Source of the DNA: Cycloclasticus pugetii PS-1
GTDB lineage: Bacteria > Pseudomonadota > Gammaproteobacteria > Methylococcales > Cycloclasticaceae
NCBI RefSeq assembly: GCF_000384415.1
Contig: NZ_ARVU01000001.1
Coordinates: 372,001-436,000 of the forward strand
DNA: 64,000 nucleotides
Direction: 5' to 3'
A program made the position numbers and the translations under genes. Below, one piece after another: positions 19,689-28,507 of this stretch. The notes beneath the pieces are model-generated. The model was given only the letters and a program-made list of their open reading frames with translations, made no database searches and was not told the origin of the DNA. Each line of letters starts with the position of its first letter. Position 1 is the first letter of the stretch.

Positions 19689-20791
19689 AAATTGACTTTG
19701 CAAACCTTCAGCACCAATACCAGCTGTATAAAAAAGAAATTGATGCGAATATCCAAAAAGTACTTGATAATTCAAATTATATTATGGGTGAAGAGGTGCA
19801 ACGGCTTGAACGGGAATTAGAGCAATTCACCCAAGCGCAGCATGCTATCACCTGTTCAAGTGGTACAGATGCTTTATTGTTAGCGCTAATGGCAATAGAC
19901 ATACAACCTGATGATGAAGTCATAACAACATCATTCAGTTTTATTGCAACAGCAGAAACAATAGCCTTGATGAAAGCCAAACCTATTTTTGTAGATATAG
20001 AGGAAAGCACCTTTAATATTGATGCCAGTAAAATCGAAGAGGCTATTACATCTAAAACAAAAGCGGTTATGCCGGTAAGTCTTTATGGGCAACCAGCCGA
20101 TATGGACGAAATTAATGCCATCGCAAAAAAACATAATTTAAAGGTTATTATTGATGGAGCGCAGTCATTTGGTGCAACATATAAAGAGCAAGCAGAAGCT
20201 CATCATTGCGATATATATACCACTAGTTTTTTCCCCTCTAAACCGCTCGGTTGTTATGGTGATGGGGGCGCGGTTTTCACCAATAATGATGAATACGCCG
20301 AAAAAATAAAAATGCTGCGAGTACATGGCCAAAGTGAACGCTATCATCATAAATACATTGGTTTAGGTGCGCGGTTAGATACAATTCAGGCAGCGGTTTT
20401 ATTGGCCAAGTTGCCCCATTATGCGGATGAAATAAAAGCTCGGCAGGCAGTGGCGCAGAAATATAGTAATAACTTAGAAAGTATCGTGGCGACGCCAAGT
20501 GTAAAAGAAGATCGTACTAGTGTTTGGGCGCAATATACCGTACGTGTAAAAAATCGTGAGGAACTACAAAATAAACTAAAAAATGAAGGTGTTCCAACGG
20601 CCGTTCACTATCCCCTGCCGCTTCACTTGCAAGCGTGTTTTCAATATCTTAATTTGGAGCGAAATAAGTACCCAGTTGCTGATGAAGTATCAGAAGAAGT
20701 TGTTAGCATGCCGATGAATTCATTTATTCAAAATGATGAGGTCATGTACGCTATAAGTAGCGCAATATTGCATGTTAATTTAAGTAGCTGA
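19685..20791 (+). CDS. wbpE: DegT/DnrJ/EryC1/StrS aminotransferase, WbpE/WlbC-like
   Basis: 368-residue PLP sugar aminotransferase. The PLP lysine lies in [29 protein letters not shown] and [11 protein letters not shown] are cofactor motifs, and the C-terminal [13 protein letters not shown] is typical of this fold type I group. With the WbpB- and WbpD-like enzymes it would convert UDP-3-keto-GlcNAcA to UDP-GlcNAc3NA using glutamate. It overlaps the preceding gene by four bases. Confidence 0.9.
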   Translation: MKIDFANLQHQYQLYKKEIDANIQKVLDNSNYIMGEEVQRLERELEQFTQAQHAITCSSGTDALLLALMAIDIQPDDEVITTSFSFIATAETIALMKAKPIFVDIEESTFNIDASKIEEAITSKTKAVMPVSLYGQPADMDEINAIAKKHNLKVIIDGAQSFGATYKEQAEAHHCDIYTTSFFPSKPLGCYGDGGAVFTNNDEYAEKIKMLRVHGQSERYHHKYIGLGARLDTIQAAVLLAKLPHYADEIKARQAVAQKYSNNLESIVATPSVKEDRTSVWAQYTVRVKNREELQNKLKNEGVPTAVHYPLPLHLQACFQYLNLERNKYPVADEVSEEVVSMPMNSFIQNDEVMYAISSAILHVNLSS

Positions 20792-20800
20792 GGGGGCTAG

Positions 20801-21910
20801 TTGAAAAAATTCATTTTTGGAAGGTGTTATAAATTTTCTTGTCATGAAGACGTTGAAGACATGTTGGTAGAGACTGTAGGCCTTTATCAAGACATAGATG
20901 ACGAGCCAGAGGTTTATGTAACGATAAAGATTAATCAAGACTTCGAAGAGAGCTTACTTACTAGAAACCCTGCTATACATGCTAGAACAAATCACGGGAT
21001 GGTTACTTCATTTGGCAAGCATGTAGTGAATTGGCTTTTTGACGATGATGGATTTTTACACATAGACTTATATTATAACGAACCTAAAGGTTATATAAGC
21101 CTAATCAATAAGCTAATATCGATAGAGTACTCTTCAAGAATGGAAAGTTTTTTACAAGTACTATATGAGTTAGTGTTAGTACCTTCGGTGTATTTTTTTA
21201 GTGAGAAATCTATGCCGGTTCACGCCGCATCACTTAAAGTTGGGAGCAGGTGTGTTTTGCTTGCAGGCACTGGTGGTGTAGGAAAGTCATCAGCAATGTT
21301 AGCGTTAAAAGAAATAGAGGGCGCTGCTTTCATTAGTGATGATATCGTTACGGTTTCAAAAAACAGGAAGGCTTTTGGTAATATGGCTTGGCCAAAAATT
21401 TATGGTTATAACTGTGTTGGTAATGATGTCAAAAAAGAACTCCTATCAGGCCGCTCATGGCTGGACAGAATTCAATTTAACTGTCTTAATTACATGAATC
21501 CAAGCCGGGTAAGAAGAAAAATATCACCACTTAGGCTTTTCAATGAAGTTTCCACTAGTGGAGCTGAAATTACTGATGTTTTGTATTTATTTCGTGAGAA
21601 TGTCCATGAGGTGAAAGTTTCAAAAATGCAGTTAGATGAGACAATACTATTAACAATTGAGGTTTTGTTGGCGGAGTATGGAATTTTTCATAATCATCTT
21701 TATTGGGAGAAGTATAACTCGATTGCAAGGGGGCTAAGTCCAGTTTTAGATTTAGAAGTGGTTAAAAAAAACTGGGTAGAGGTTCTTTCTCGAGCGTTTA
21801 GTGAGGCGCGTATTTTTAAAATATCAATACCATTGGATTATGACCATAAACAGTATATGAAGGAAATAGAAAAGTTATTTTCCAGTGCTTCTTTTTATGA
21901 AGAAAAATGA
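20801..21910 (+). CDS. HPr-kinase-like P-loop protein
   Basis: 369-residue protein of unrecognised function. The N-terminal ~135 residues match nothing I know. At 139-181 it shows the layout of HPr kinase/phosphorylase-related proteins: MPVHAASL, the P-loop AGTGGVGKSSAML (155-167), and AAFISDDIVTV with the DD pair. The start is TTG 20801 with a strong GAGGGGG ribosome site before it. It sits between the sugar aminotransferase and the flippase and overlaps the flippase. No PTS HPr is nearby. A kinase acting on a sugar, lipid carrier or protein is possible; no substrate can be named. Confidence 0.7.
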   Translation: MKKFIFGRCYKFSCHEDVEDMLVETVGLYQDIDDEPEVYVTIKINQDFEESLLTRNPAIHARTNHGMVTSFGKHVVNWLFDDDGFLHIDLYYNEPKGYISLINKLISIEYSSRMESFLQVLYELVLVPSVYFFSEKSMPVHAASLKVGSRCVLLAGTGGVGKSSAMLALKEIEGAAFISDDIVTVSKNRKAFGNMAWPKIYGYNCVGNDVKKELLSGRSWLDRIQFNCLNYMNPSRVRRKISPLRLFNEVSTSGAEITDVLYLFRENVHEVKVSKMQLDETILLTIEVLLAEYGIFHNHLYWEKYNSIARGLSPVLDLEVVKKNWVEVLSRAFSEARIFKISIPLDYDHKQYMKEIEKLFSSASFYEEK

Positions 21911-23246
21911 AAAAATGCGTGCTACTCAACAATCTGGGGTATTTTTTAATATAAAAAAAACTTTAAAACGACATGTGTTAAGTATATTGGTTCAGGCCGT
22001 AACAATAATAGTTGTCGCTAAGTTTTATGGGCCTGAAGGCAATGGTATATATGCTTTGGTTTTATTGCTTCCTCTTACTTTAGCGGGTTTTTTGAGTCTA
22101 GGCTTTGAGTCATCGAATGTTTACTTCCTTAGTCGTAAGCAATTTAATATCAATACCGCCTTTTATTCCAATGTTTTGTTTGGGTTTATTGTTTCAGTTT
22201 CTGGGTTAGGTTTGGGAAGTATGGCTCTTGCGGGCAACACTGAACTTTTTTTCCCAAAAATAAATTCCAGTCTACTCTGGGTGTCGTTGATTTCATTTCC
22301 AGCAATTTTAATGCAAAAGTTATTAGCTAGTATTTTGCAAGGACTACAAAAATTTGATCAGTTCAATATAGCTCTTTTAGCTTATCCATGTTGTTTGTTT
22401 TTGTTTATTATAGTCATAGTTCTTTTTAAGCTTGATAATATTGCTTATTTGATTGCAGCAAGTTCATTTAGTGCTTACATGTCATTGGCTGTAACTTTTT
22501 TTTTAGTAAGAGCTAAATTGATTAGTGAAAAACCAGTGAATGTTCGGAAATATATTTTAAGAGCTATCAATTATGGTTATAAGGTACATGCTTCAAATAT
22601 ACTTAGTCATATAAATTATAAAGCTGATTTGTTTCTACTTAATATCTTGATGAACCCCTTATCTGCAGGTGTTTATGTGGTTGCAGTTCAAATTAGCGAA
22701 AGGTTATGGTTGGTTTCACAGGCAATCTCAACAGTTCTTTTTCCTAAATTGTCATCGATGTCTGGTGATGAATTTGGTAGAAAAGAAGTAACTGCAGTTT
22801 TATTTAGGATTGTGTTTTATATTACGATGATAGGCAGTGTTGTTTTATCGATATCATCCTGGGTGATAGTAGAACTACTTTTTGGAGTTGAATACATTGG
22901 CGCAGTTATTCCACTTTTGGTTTTACAGCCAGGGGTGGTTGCGTTAGCAGTTTCAAGATTAATTGCTAACGATACTGCGGCAAGAGGAAGACCGGAGTTG
23001 AATGCATACTCTTCAGTTATCGTTGTTGTAGTGAATGTCATAGCGAATATTTTACTAATACCGGTATTTGGTCTAACTGGTGCGGCTCTAGCAACTTCAT
23101 TAGCATATGTGGCGAACTTGATTTTTCGATTGGCCGTATACAAAATGTTAACTAACTGTGAACTTCGGGTTTTTTGGGTGCCCCAGATGCAAGACTTAAT
23201 ACATCTGAGGTATTTGTTTGGCCCTCAGCCACGAAGTAGCTCTTAA
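21897..23246 (+). CDS. Polysaccharide/oligosaccharide flippase (Wzx-like)
   Basis: 449-residue MATE/MOP-superfamily membrane protein with about 12 hydrophobic segments. The first begins after KKTLKRHVLS and is followed by VVAKFYGPEGNGIYALVLLL, typical of RfbX/Wzx proteins that flip undecaprenyl-linked repeat units to the periplasm. Start choice is uncertain: GTG 21885, ATG 21897 and ATG 21915 are in frame and overlap the previous gene. AT-rich codon use resembles the other middle genes of the cluster. No Wzy polymerase was recognised near it. Confidence 0.85.
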   Translation: MKKNEKMRATQQSGVFFNIKKTLKRHVLSILVQAVTIIVVAKFYGPEGNGIYALVLLLPLTLAGFLSLGFESSNVYFLSRKQFNINTAFYSNVLFGFIVSVSGLGLGSMALAGNTELFFPKINSSLLWVSLISFPAILMQKLLASILQGLQKFDQFNIALLAYPCCLFLFIIVIVLFKLDNIAYLIAASSFSAYMSLAVTFFLVRAKLISEKPVNVRKYILRAINYGYKVHASNILSHINYKADLFLLNILMNPLSAGVYVVAVQISERLWLVSQAISTVLFPKLSSMSGDEFGRKEVTAVLFRIVFYITMIGSVVLSISSWVIVELLFGVEYIGAVIPLLVLQPGVVALAVSRLIANDTAARGRPELNAYSSVIVVVVNVIANILLIPVFGLTGAALATSLAYVANLIFRLAVYKMLTNCELRVFWVPQMQDLIHLRYLFGPQPRSSS

Positions 23247-23255
23247 ATTTGCTAG

Positions 23256-24464
23256 ATGTCTAAATTATTCTTTCTTACAAGCACCTTTCCTTTTTTACCA
23301 GGAGAGCAGTTTATTGAAACTGAAATAAATTACTTAGCTGGTATTGGTTATGAAGTGATTTTGATGCCCTTAAAAAAAGGGCACAAAATAAGAAACTTTC
23401 CTAGCAACATTAAGCTAGATTTAAGGTTAGTATGCAGTAGTGAGTTTTCTCTTGTTAAGTTCATTAAGTTATTAGCCTCAAAGTATTTATACTCTGAAGT
23501 TTTTTTAAAGCCTAGTACTCTATTTTCAAGAAATAAATTATTAAAGACGCTGCGCTATATTTATGTTGGTGAGAATATTGCTCGGGAATTGGCAAGTTGT
23601 TTCGATAACTTGAATAACTCAAAGGTTCTTATTTATAGTTATTGGGCCAATGAAAGTGCTTTTTCTGGGGCTATTCTTAAAAAAAGATTTCCGAGTATTA
23701 GAGCTGTAACTAGGTGTCATAGATTCGATTTGTATAGGGAGCGAAACAAAGGTGGTTTTATGCCGTTGGGCATGAGCTTTTTAAAGGAGCTTGATGCCAT
23801 TTTTCCTTGCTCTTCAGATGGAGCCAAGTACGTTGTTAAAGAATATAATGTGCCGCCTAATAAAGTTATTACTGCACGGCTAGGAACTTTAGATTACGGT
23901 CATGGAAAAGGCTTTAATGAAGCTGGGAAGTTTCATATAGTGTCTTGTTCGTATTTGGTACCAGTTAAAAGAGTTCATTTAATTATAGAGGCTTTAATGT
24001 TTTTACAAGGTAGTATGAATCTCACATGGACTCATATTGGTGGGGGGAGGCTTGAAAATGATTTGCAAAAGATGGCGCGAAGTAAGCTTGATAAAGTCGA
24101 AGTGAAATGGATGGGTGAAATATCTAATCATGAAGTAGTAAATTTTTTTAAGGATGAGAAGGTTGACTGCTTTATCAATGTGAGTTCAAGTGAAGGCATC
24201 CCTGTGTCGATCATGGAGGCAACTTCTTTTGGTATTCCTACCGTAGCTTTAAATGTCGGGGGGGTAGGGGAAATAGTTAACGAGAGAAATGGGATGCTAT
24301 TAGGACAAGTTGCTACACCACGTGAGATTGCAGTAGCAATAACGAGTATTGACAATAAAAACTCTGTTCAATTTCGAAGGCAAGTGAAGGAGGTTTGGGA
24401 TGAACGATATAATGCAGATAAAAACTATGTTCAATTTCAAGCTATGTTAGCGACGTTTCTTTAA
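23256..24464 (+). CDS. Glycosyltransferase family 4
   Basis: 402-residue GT-B glycosyltransferase. The N-terminal half starts LFFLTSTFPFLPGEQFIETE. The C-terminal half carries the donor-binding E-x7-E motif as EGIPVSIME, followed by ATSFGIPTVALNVGGVGEIV. ATG follows nine bases after the flippase stop. It probably adds one sugar to the lipid-linked repeat unit at the cytoplasmic face of the membrane; donor and linkage are unknown. Confidence 0.85.
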   Translation: MSKLFFLTSTFPFLPGEQFIETEINYLAGIGYEVILMPLKKGHKIRNFPSNIKLDLRLVCSSEFSLVKFIKLLASKYLYSEVFLKPSTLFSRNKLLKTLRYIYVGENIARELASCFDNLNNSKVLIYSYWANESAFSGAILKKRFPSIRAVTRCHRFDLYRERNKGGFMPLGMSFLKELDAIFPCSSDGAKYVVKEYNVPPNKVITARLGTLDYGHGKGFNEAGKFHIVSCSYLVPVKRVHLIIEALMFLQGSMNLTWTHIGGGRLENDLQKMARSKLDKVEVKWMGEISNHEVVNFFKDEKVDCFINVSSSEGIPVSIMEATSFGIPTVALNVGGVGEIVNERNGMLLGQVATPREIAVAITSIDNKNSVQFRRQVKEVWDERYNADKNYVQFQAMLATFL

Positions 24465-24480
24465 ATAGTGGTGTCAAGCG

Positions 24481-25578
24481 TTGAATGTAATCAAAGTTAT
24501 AACAATCATAGGGGCAAGGCCCCAATTTATAAAAGCATCTGTAGTATCTCGTGCGTTTAAGCACTGCTGCGAAGATATTGTGGAAGTTCTTGTTCATACC
24601 GGCCAACACTACGATGACAATATGTCGAAGGTATTCTTTGATGAGCTAGGTATCTCCAAGCCCGATTACAATTTAGGTGTGGGTGGTGATTCACATGGCC
24701 AAAATACAGGCCGTATGATAGAGAAAATCGAAGACTTATTACTGGTTGAAAAGCCGGATTGGGTGTTGGTGTACGGTGATACTGACAGTACATTAGCAGG
24801 CGCATTGGCAGCGGTTAAGTTGCATATACCTGTAGTACATATAGAAGCTGGGCTACGATCATTTAATCGGAGTATGCCCGAAGAGGTTAACCGAGTTTTA
24901 ACAGATCATATCGCAACCTTATTGTTTGCTCCAACTGAGCTTGCGGTGAGTAATCTAGTAAATGAGGGCAATGAGGGCATTGAACGCTCCAAAATTCACC
25001 TAGTAGGTGATGTTATGTATGACGCTGCCTTATATTTTTATAAAAAGGCTGAGCAGAAAAGTAAAATTTTAGAGACATTGAAGCTAAGTTCAAAAGAATA
25101 TGTTTTGGCTACAATACACCGCCAAGAAAACACGGATGATAAGCACCGACTGTCATCTATTATTAATGGTTTGTCGCAATCTTCAGTGCCTGTTATTTTG
25201 CCCTTACACCCCAGAACAAAAAAACAATTAAACTTATTTGGTATTAATATTGGAACGCCTATTCAGGTGGTTGAGTCAGTGGGTTATTTGGATATGATAA
25301 TGCTGGAAAAGAACGCTAGAGCAATAGCAACTGATAGTGGAGGAGTCCAGAAGGAAGCTTATTTTTATCAAGTGTCTTGTGTAACCTTAAGAGAAGAAAC
25401 CGAATGGGTTGAGTTGGTTGAACAGGGGGTTAACCATTTAGCAGGTTATGATGAGAATATTATTACAAAATCAATGACAGCTAAGTTTCCTCATACATGT
25501 AAGAAAGATCTATATGGTGATGGGAGCGCAGCGCACAGAATTGTAAATGAAATCTTATTTACTTATTTAGTGGGTTGA
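24481..25578 (+). CDS. wbpI: UDP-N-acetylglucosamine 2-epimerase family, WbpI/WlbD-like
   Basis: 365-residue non-hydrolysing UDP-sugar 2-epimerase. ITIIGARPQFIKAS, TGQHYDDNMS, GDTDSTLAGALAA, HIEAGLRSFNRSMPEE and TDSGGVQKEAYFYQV are the family signatures. WecB would fit equally by motif. WbpB, WbpD and WbpE homologues in the same operon make WbpI/WlbD (UDP-GlcNAc3NAcA to UDP-ManNAc3NAcA) the likelier role. The start is TTG 24481, because no ATG gives the conserved N-terminus. Confidence 0.85.
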   Translation: MNVIKVITIIGARPQFIKASVVSRAFKHCCEDIVEVLVHTGQHYDDNMSKVFFDELGISKPDYNLGVGGDSHGQNTGRMIEKIEDLLLVEKPDWVLVYGDTDSTLAGALAAVKLHIPVVHIEAGLRSFNRSMPEEVNRVLTDHIATLLFAPTELAVSNLVNEGNEGIERSKIHLVGDVMYDAALYFYKKAEQKSKILETLKLSSKEYVLATIHRQENTDDKHRLSSIINGLSQSSVPVILPLHPRTKKQLNLFGINIGTPIQVVESVGYLDMIMLEKNARAIATDSGGVQKEAYFYQVSCVTLREETEWVELVEQGVNHLAGYDENIITKSMTAKFPHTCKKDLYGDGSAAHRIVNEILFTYLVG

Positions 25579-25660
25579 GTTTGCATTGTACTCATCGAAA
25601 TAGTTAGCGGCTTATTTATGTGTAACTTGGTTTACAGAGTCCATTAAAAGGAGTGGTTCC

Positions 25661-26734
25661 TTGCATATAATTTATGTTGTGGACGCAGACTTAAGTTCAT
25701 CGCTTGGGGTGGCTAAGAAAATAGCTTCTCAAATTGAATTATGGAGAAACTATGGGAATACGGTTGAATGCTTCTGTATTAGTGAGAATTGTTATTCAGC
25801 CAATATAAAACGAGTAGAGTTTTCAAGGCTAAAAGCAAGGTTTATACCAATGGTGCTAAAGCGATATCTTAACCGAGTTCTCGCGTACAAAAAGATACAG
25901 GACTATATTGAAAATACAAAACCAGATTTACTTTATGTTAGGCAAAGCATTTGGGTTCCTCAGTTTGGTAGAATGTTATTGAAGGTACCGAGCGTTATAG
26001 AGCTTAATACGAATGACCTTCTAGAAAAGCGTACCTTGGGTTTTCTTTCATGGCTTTATTGCAAGCTAACCCGAGAGTTGCTAATAAGGGCATCGTCAGC
26101 TTTTGTTGCTGTTTCGAATGAGATTGCTGAGCCCTATGTTAAATATGGGAAGCCCATTATTACTGTTTCTAATGGGTTTAAAGTATTAGCGACTGAGAAT
26201 AATCCAATAGACAAAAGAAAACGGGTTCAATTTATTTTTGTGGGCTCACCTAGTCAGTCATGGCAAGGGACTGATAAAGTATTGCGGCTTGCATTGATGT
26301 TTCCAGAATTTGATTTTCATGTAGTTGGTGAGGTATTGGATGGGGTATTGGAAAATGTCTTTTATCATGGGTTTAAAACAGGAGATGCACTTTCTGACTT
26401 ATATTCCAAGATGAACATTGGGATTGGTACTTTAGCGTTACATAGAAAAGGTATGAAAGAGGCTTCACCACTAAAAGTGCGTGAATACTTAGCATATGGG
26501 TTACCTGTGATACTAGGTTATAAGGATACTGATGTTGATGGAAAAGATTTCGTGTTAAATATTGGGAATTACGAATTAAATGTTAATGAGAATAAACAGC
26601 AAATAACTGACTTTGTTAATGAGTGGTCTGATAGGCGAGTAGATCAAGAACAAGTTATACAGCTCATTGATTGGGAAATGAAAGAGCAGCGAAGATTGAA
26701 GTTCTTCGAAAGTATAATCAAAAGTGCACTCTAG
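25661..26734 (+). CDS. Glycosyltransferase family 4-like protein
   Basis: 357-residue GT-B protein. An N-terminal MHIIYVVDADLSSSLGVAKK segment leads into the acceptor domain. The C-terminal half has a degenerate E-x7-E motif (EASPLKVRE) followed by YLAYGLPVILGYKD. The start is TTG, seven bases after AAAAGGAG, a near-perfect ribosome site that decides it. An 82-base gap separates it from the epimerase. Acceptor and donor unknown. Confidence 0.8.
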   Translation: MHIIYVVDADLSSSLGVAKKIASQIELWRNYGNTVECFCISENCYSANIKRVEFSRLKARFIPMVLKRYLNRVLAYKKIQDYIENTKPDLLYVRQSIWVPQFGRMLLKVPSVIELNTNDLLEKRTLGFLSWLYCKLTRELLIRASSAFVAVSNEIAEPYVKYGKPIITVSNGFKVLATENNPIDKRKRVQFIFVGSPSQSWQGTDKVLRLALMFPEFDFHVVGEVLDGVLENVFYHGFKTGDALSDLYSKMNIGIGTLALHRKGMKEASPLKVREYLAYGLPVILGYKDTDVDGKDFVLNIGNYELNVNENKQQITDFVNEWSDRRVDQEQVIQLIDWEMKEQRRLKFFESIIKSAL

Positions 26735-26742
26735 GTATTTAA

Positions 26743-27750
26743 ATGATTAAAATACTAAGCCCAATTGCTAGAGGTAATGGTGCGTATATAGTTCATAAAA
26801 ACATAGAAGACCACGTAAGTGGTTATAAAGTCTTATCATATAGCCCTTGGATTACTTTGTTTCCACCAAGTGTATTTCCAATAGGGCGAAACTTAAAAAA
26901 CAACATTATTCATACAAGCCCTGACTATGCCTGTTTTAATAAAAAAAAAGGTGTTCCTCTAATTTTGACATTCCATAACTATGTGTTGGATAAGTATATG
27001 CGCCCTTATAGTAGTTTTTCTCAGAATATTCACTATCAAGCAAATTTAAAATGGTTTACAAAAAGGTCGGTCAGATATGCGGATGAAATAACAGCAGTAA
27101 GTAAATTTACGGCGTTATTGGTCCAGCAAGAATTAGGGATAGAAAAGAATATTAGAGTTATCTACAACGGGGTTGATGAGCGTAAATTTAGACCGGTTAA
27201 AGGGGCTCAACATAGGAGCGAAAGCATTAAAGTGCTTTTTAGCGGGAATTTAACGACTAGGAAAGGCGCCCAGTGGTTGTTGCCGATTCTTGAAAGGCTT
27301 AATCCAAATGTTGAAATAATGTATACATCTGGTTTACGTGGCTTGGGTGCATTATCGAATCACCCCCGTTTTGTAAATGTAGGAAAGGTTCCTTATGAAG
27401 GTATGCCGCATTTATATCAATCAGCAGATCTATTGTTATTTCCGACTGTAAGGGAGGGGCTTCCCCTGGCAGTACTAGAGGCAATGTCATGCGGGCTTCC
27501 AGTTGTTGCGACAAATTGTTCATCATTACCCGAACTAATAGACGAAGGGAAAGGTGGGTTTTTATGTAGTTTAGGTGATACCGATGAATTTGCCGAAAAA
27601 ATTAATTTATTGGCTGAAACTGAGGATTTACGTAAGGAAATGGGTGGGTACAACCGAGTTAAAATTGAAAGGAGTTTTACTCAAGGTCAGATGGTTTTAA
27701 AGTATCAGCAATTATTTGATGAAGTAGCTCAAAGAAGCCACTCTTTATAG
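26743..27750 (+). CDS. Glycosyltransferase family 4
   Basis: 335-residue GT-B glycosyltransferase, starting MIKILSPIARGNGAYIVHKN. A Rossmann-type donor domain follows VLFSGNLTTRKGAQWLLPIL. The E-x7-E motif is EGLPLAVLE in PTVREGLPLAVLEAMSCGLP. It starts eight bases after the previous glycosyltransferase and so shares its message. Specificity unknown. Confidence 0.87.
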   Translation: MIKILSPIARGNGAYIVHKNIEDHVSGYKVLSYSPWITLFPPSVFPIGRNLKNNIIHTSPDYACFNKKKGVPLILTFHNYVLDKYMRPYSSFSQNIHYQANLKWFTKRSVRYADEITAVSKFTALLVQQELGIEKNIRVIYNGVDERKFRPVKGAQHRSESIKVLFSGNLTTRKGAQWLLPILERLNPNVEIMYTSGLRGLGALSNHPRFVNVGKVPYEGMPHLYQSADLLLFPTVREGLPLAVLEAMSCGLPVVATNCSSLPELIDEGKGGFLCSLGDTDEFAEKINLLAETEDLRKEMGGYNRVKIERSFTQGQMVLKYQQLFDEVAQRSHSL

Positions 27751-27780
27751 TTAATGATTGGGAATATTTAGGAATTTGTT

Positions 27781-28491
27781 TTGGATAGAAATAAAGAAGA
27801 GCAAAATATCAAAGAATTCTATGATAGCGTTTATTATAAGGAGATAACTCACAGTGTTAAAGTATCCTCTTACCAGTTACGTCTTGCAAAAAAGCTAGGC
27901 GTTGTTGCAAATGATAATGTGCTTGATGTCGCTTGTGGCACAGGTGAATTTTTACGTGCTTGTGGTGTCCTTGGAGCCAAAGTTAGTGGAGTAGACTTAT
28001 CTGATAAGGCCATTAATTCTTGTAAGGCTGTTTTACCTTATGGTGAATTTCACTCTTGTTCGGCGGAAAGGTTGCCGTTTGAAAATGATAGTTTTGATGT
28101 GGTTACTTGCCTAGGTTCACTTGAGCACTTTATTAACCCAGTTGAATCTTTAAAAGAGATGGTTCGTGTTGCGAAACCAACGGCAAAGTTTGTCATTTTA
28201 GTTCCGAATAAAGACTTTCTAACCCGTAAATTGAGGTTGTATAGTGGTACGTATCAAGTAGATGCTAAAGAGGAGGTTAGGACGCTTGATGAATGGAATG
28301 ATTTGTTTATTTCAGCGGGAATTGTTGTTAATCATCGTTGGAAAGATTTACATGTGGTTTCGTTTTCTTGGATTTTGTTAAATGGTTGGAGGTCCATGTT
28401 GCCTCGCCTTTTTCAAGCATTAGCCTTATGTGTATGGCCTTTAAAATGGCAGTACCAAGTTTTTCACTTAGCATCTATTAAAAAGTTTTAG
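27781..28491 (+). CDS. Class I SAM-dependent methyltransferase
   Basis: 236-residue methyltransferase of the UbiE/COQ5-like fold: motif I VLDVACGTGEFLRACG, motif II acidic VSGVDLSDKAI, and VTCLGSLEHFINPVES. TTG start with an AGGA site about ten bases upstream. As last plus-strand gene of the glycan operon it may methylate a sugar or cap the chain; a lipid or quinone substrate cannot be excluded. Convergent with the minus-strand glycosyltransferase pair, 16 bases away. Confidence 0.82.
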   Translation: MDRNKEEQNIKEFYDSVYYKEITHSVKVSSYQLRLAKKLGVVANDNVLDVACGTGEFLRACGVLGAKVSGVDLSDKAINSCKAVLPYGEFHSCSAERLPFENDSFDVVTCLGSLEHFINPVESLKEMVRVAKPTAKFVILVPNKDFLTRKLRLYSGTYQVDAKEEVRTLDEWNDLFISAGIVVNHRWKDLHVVSFSWILLNGWRSMLPRLFQALALCVWPLKWQYQVFHLASIKKF

Positions 28492-28507
28492 AGTAGAATT
28501 AAGCTGC

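Noticed and set aside
24481-25578. Calling the epimerase WecB (enterobacterial common antigen)
   Set aside because: Motifs allow it, but no other common-antigen genes are present and the WbpB/D/E-like neighbours fit WbpI better.
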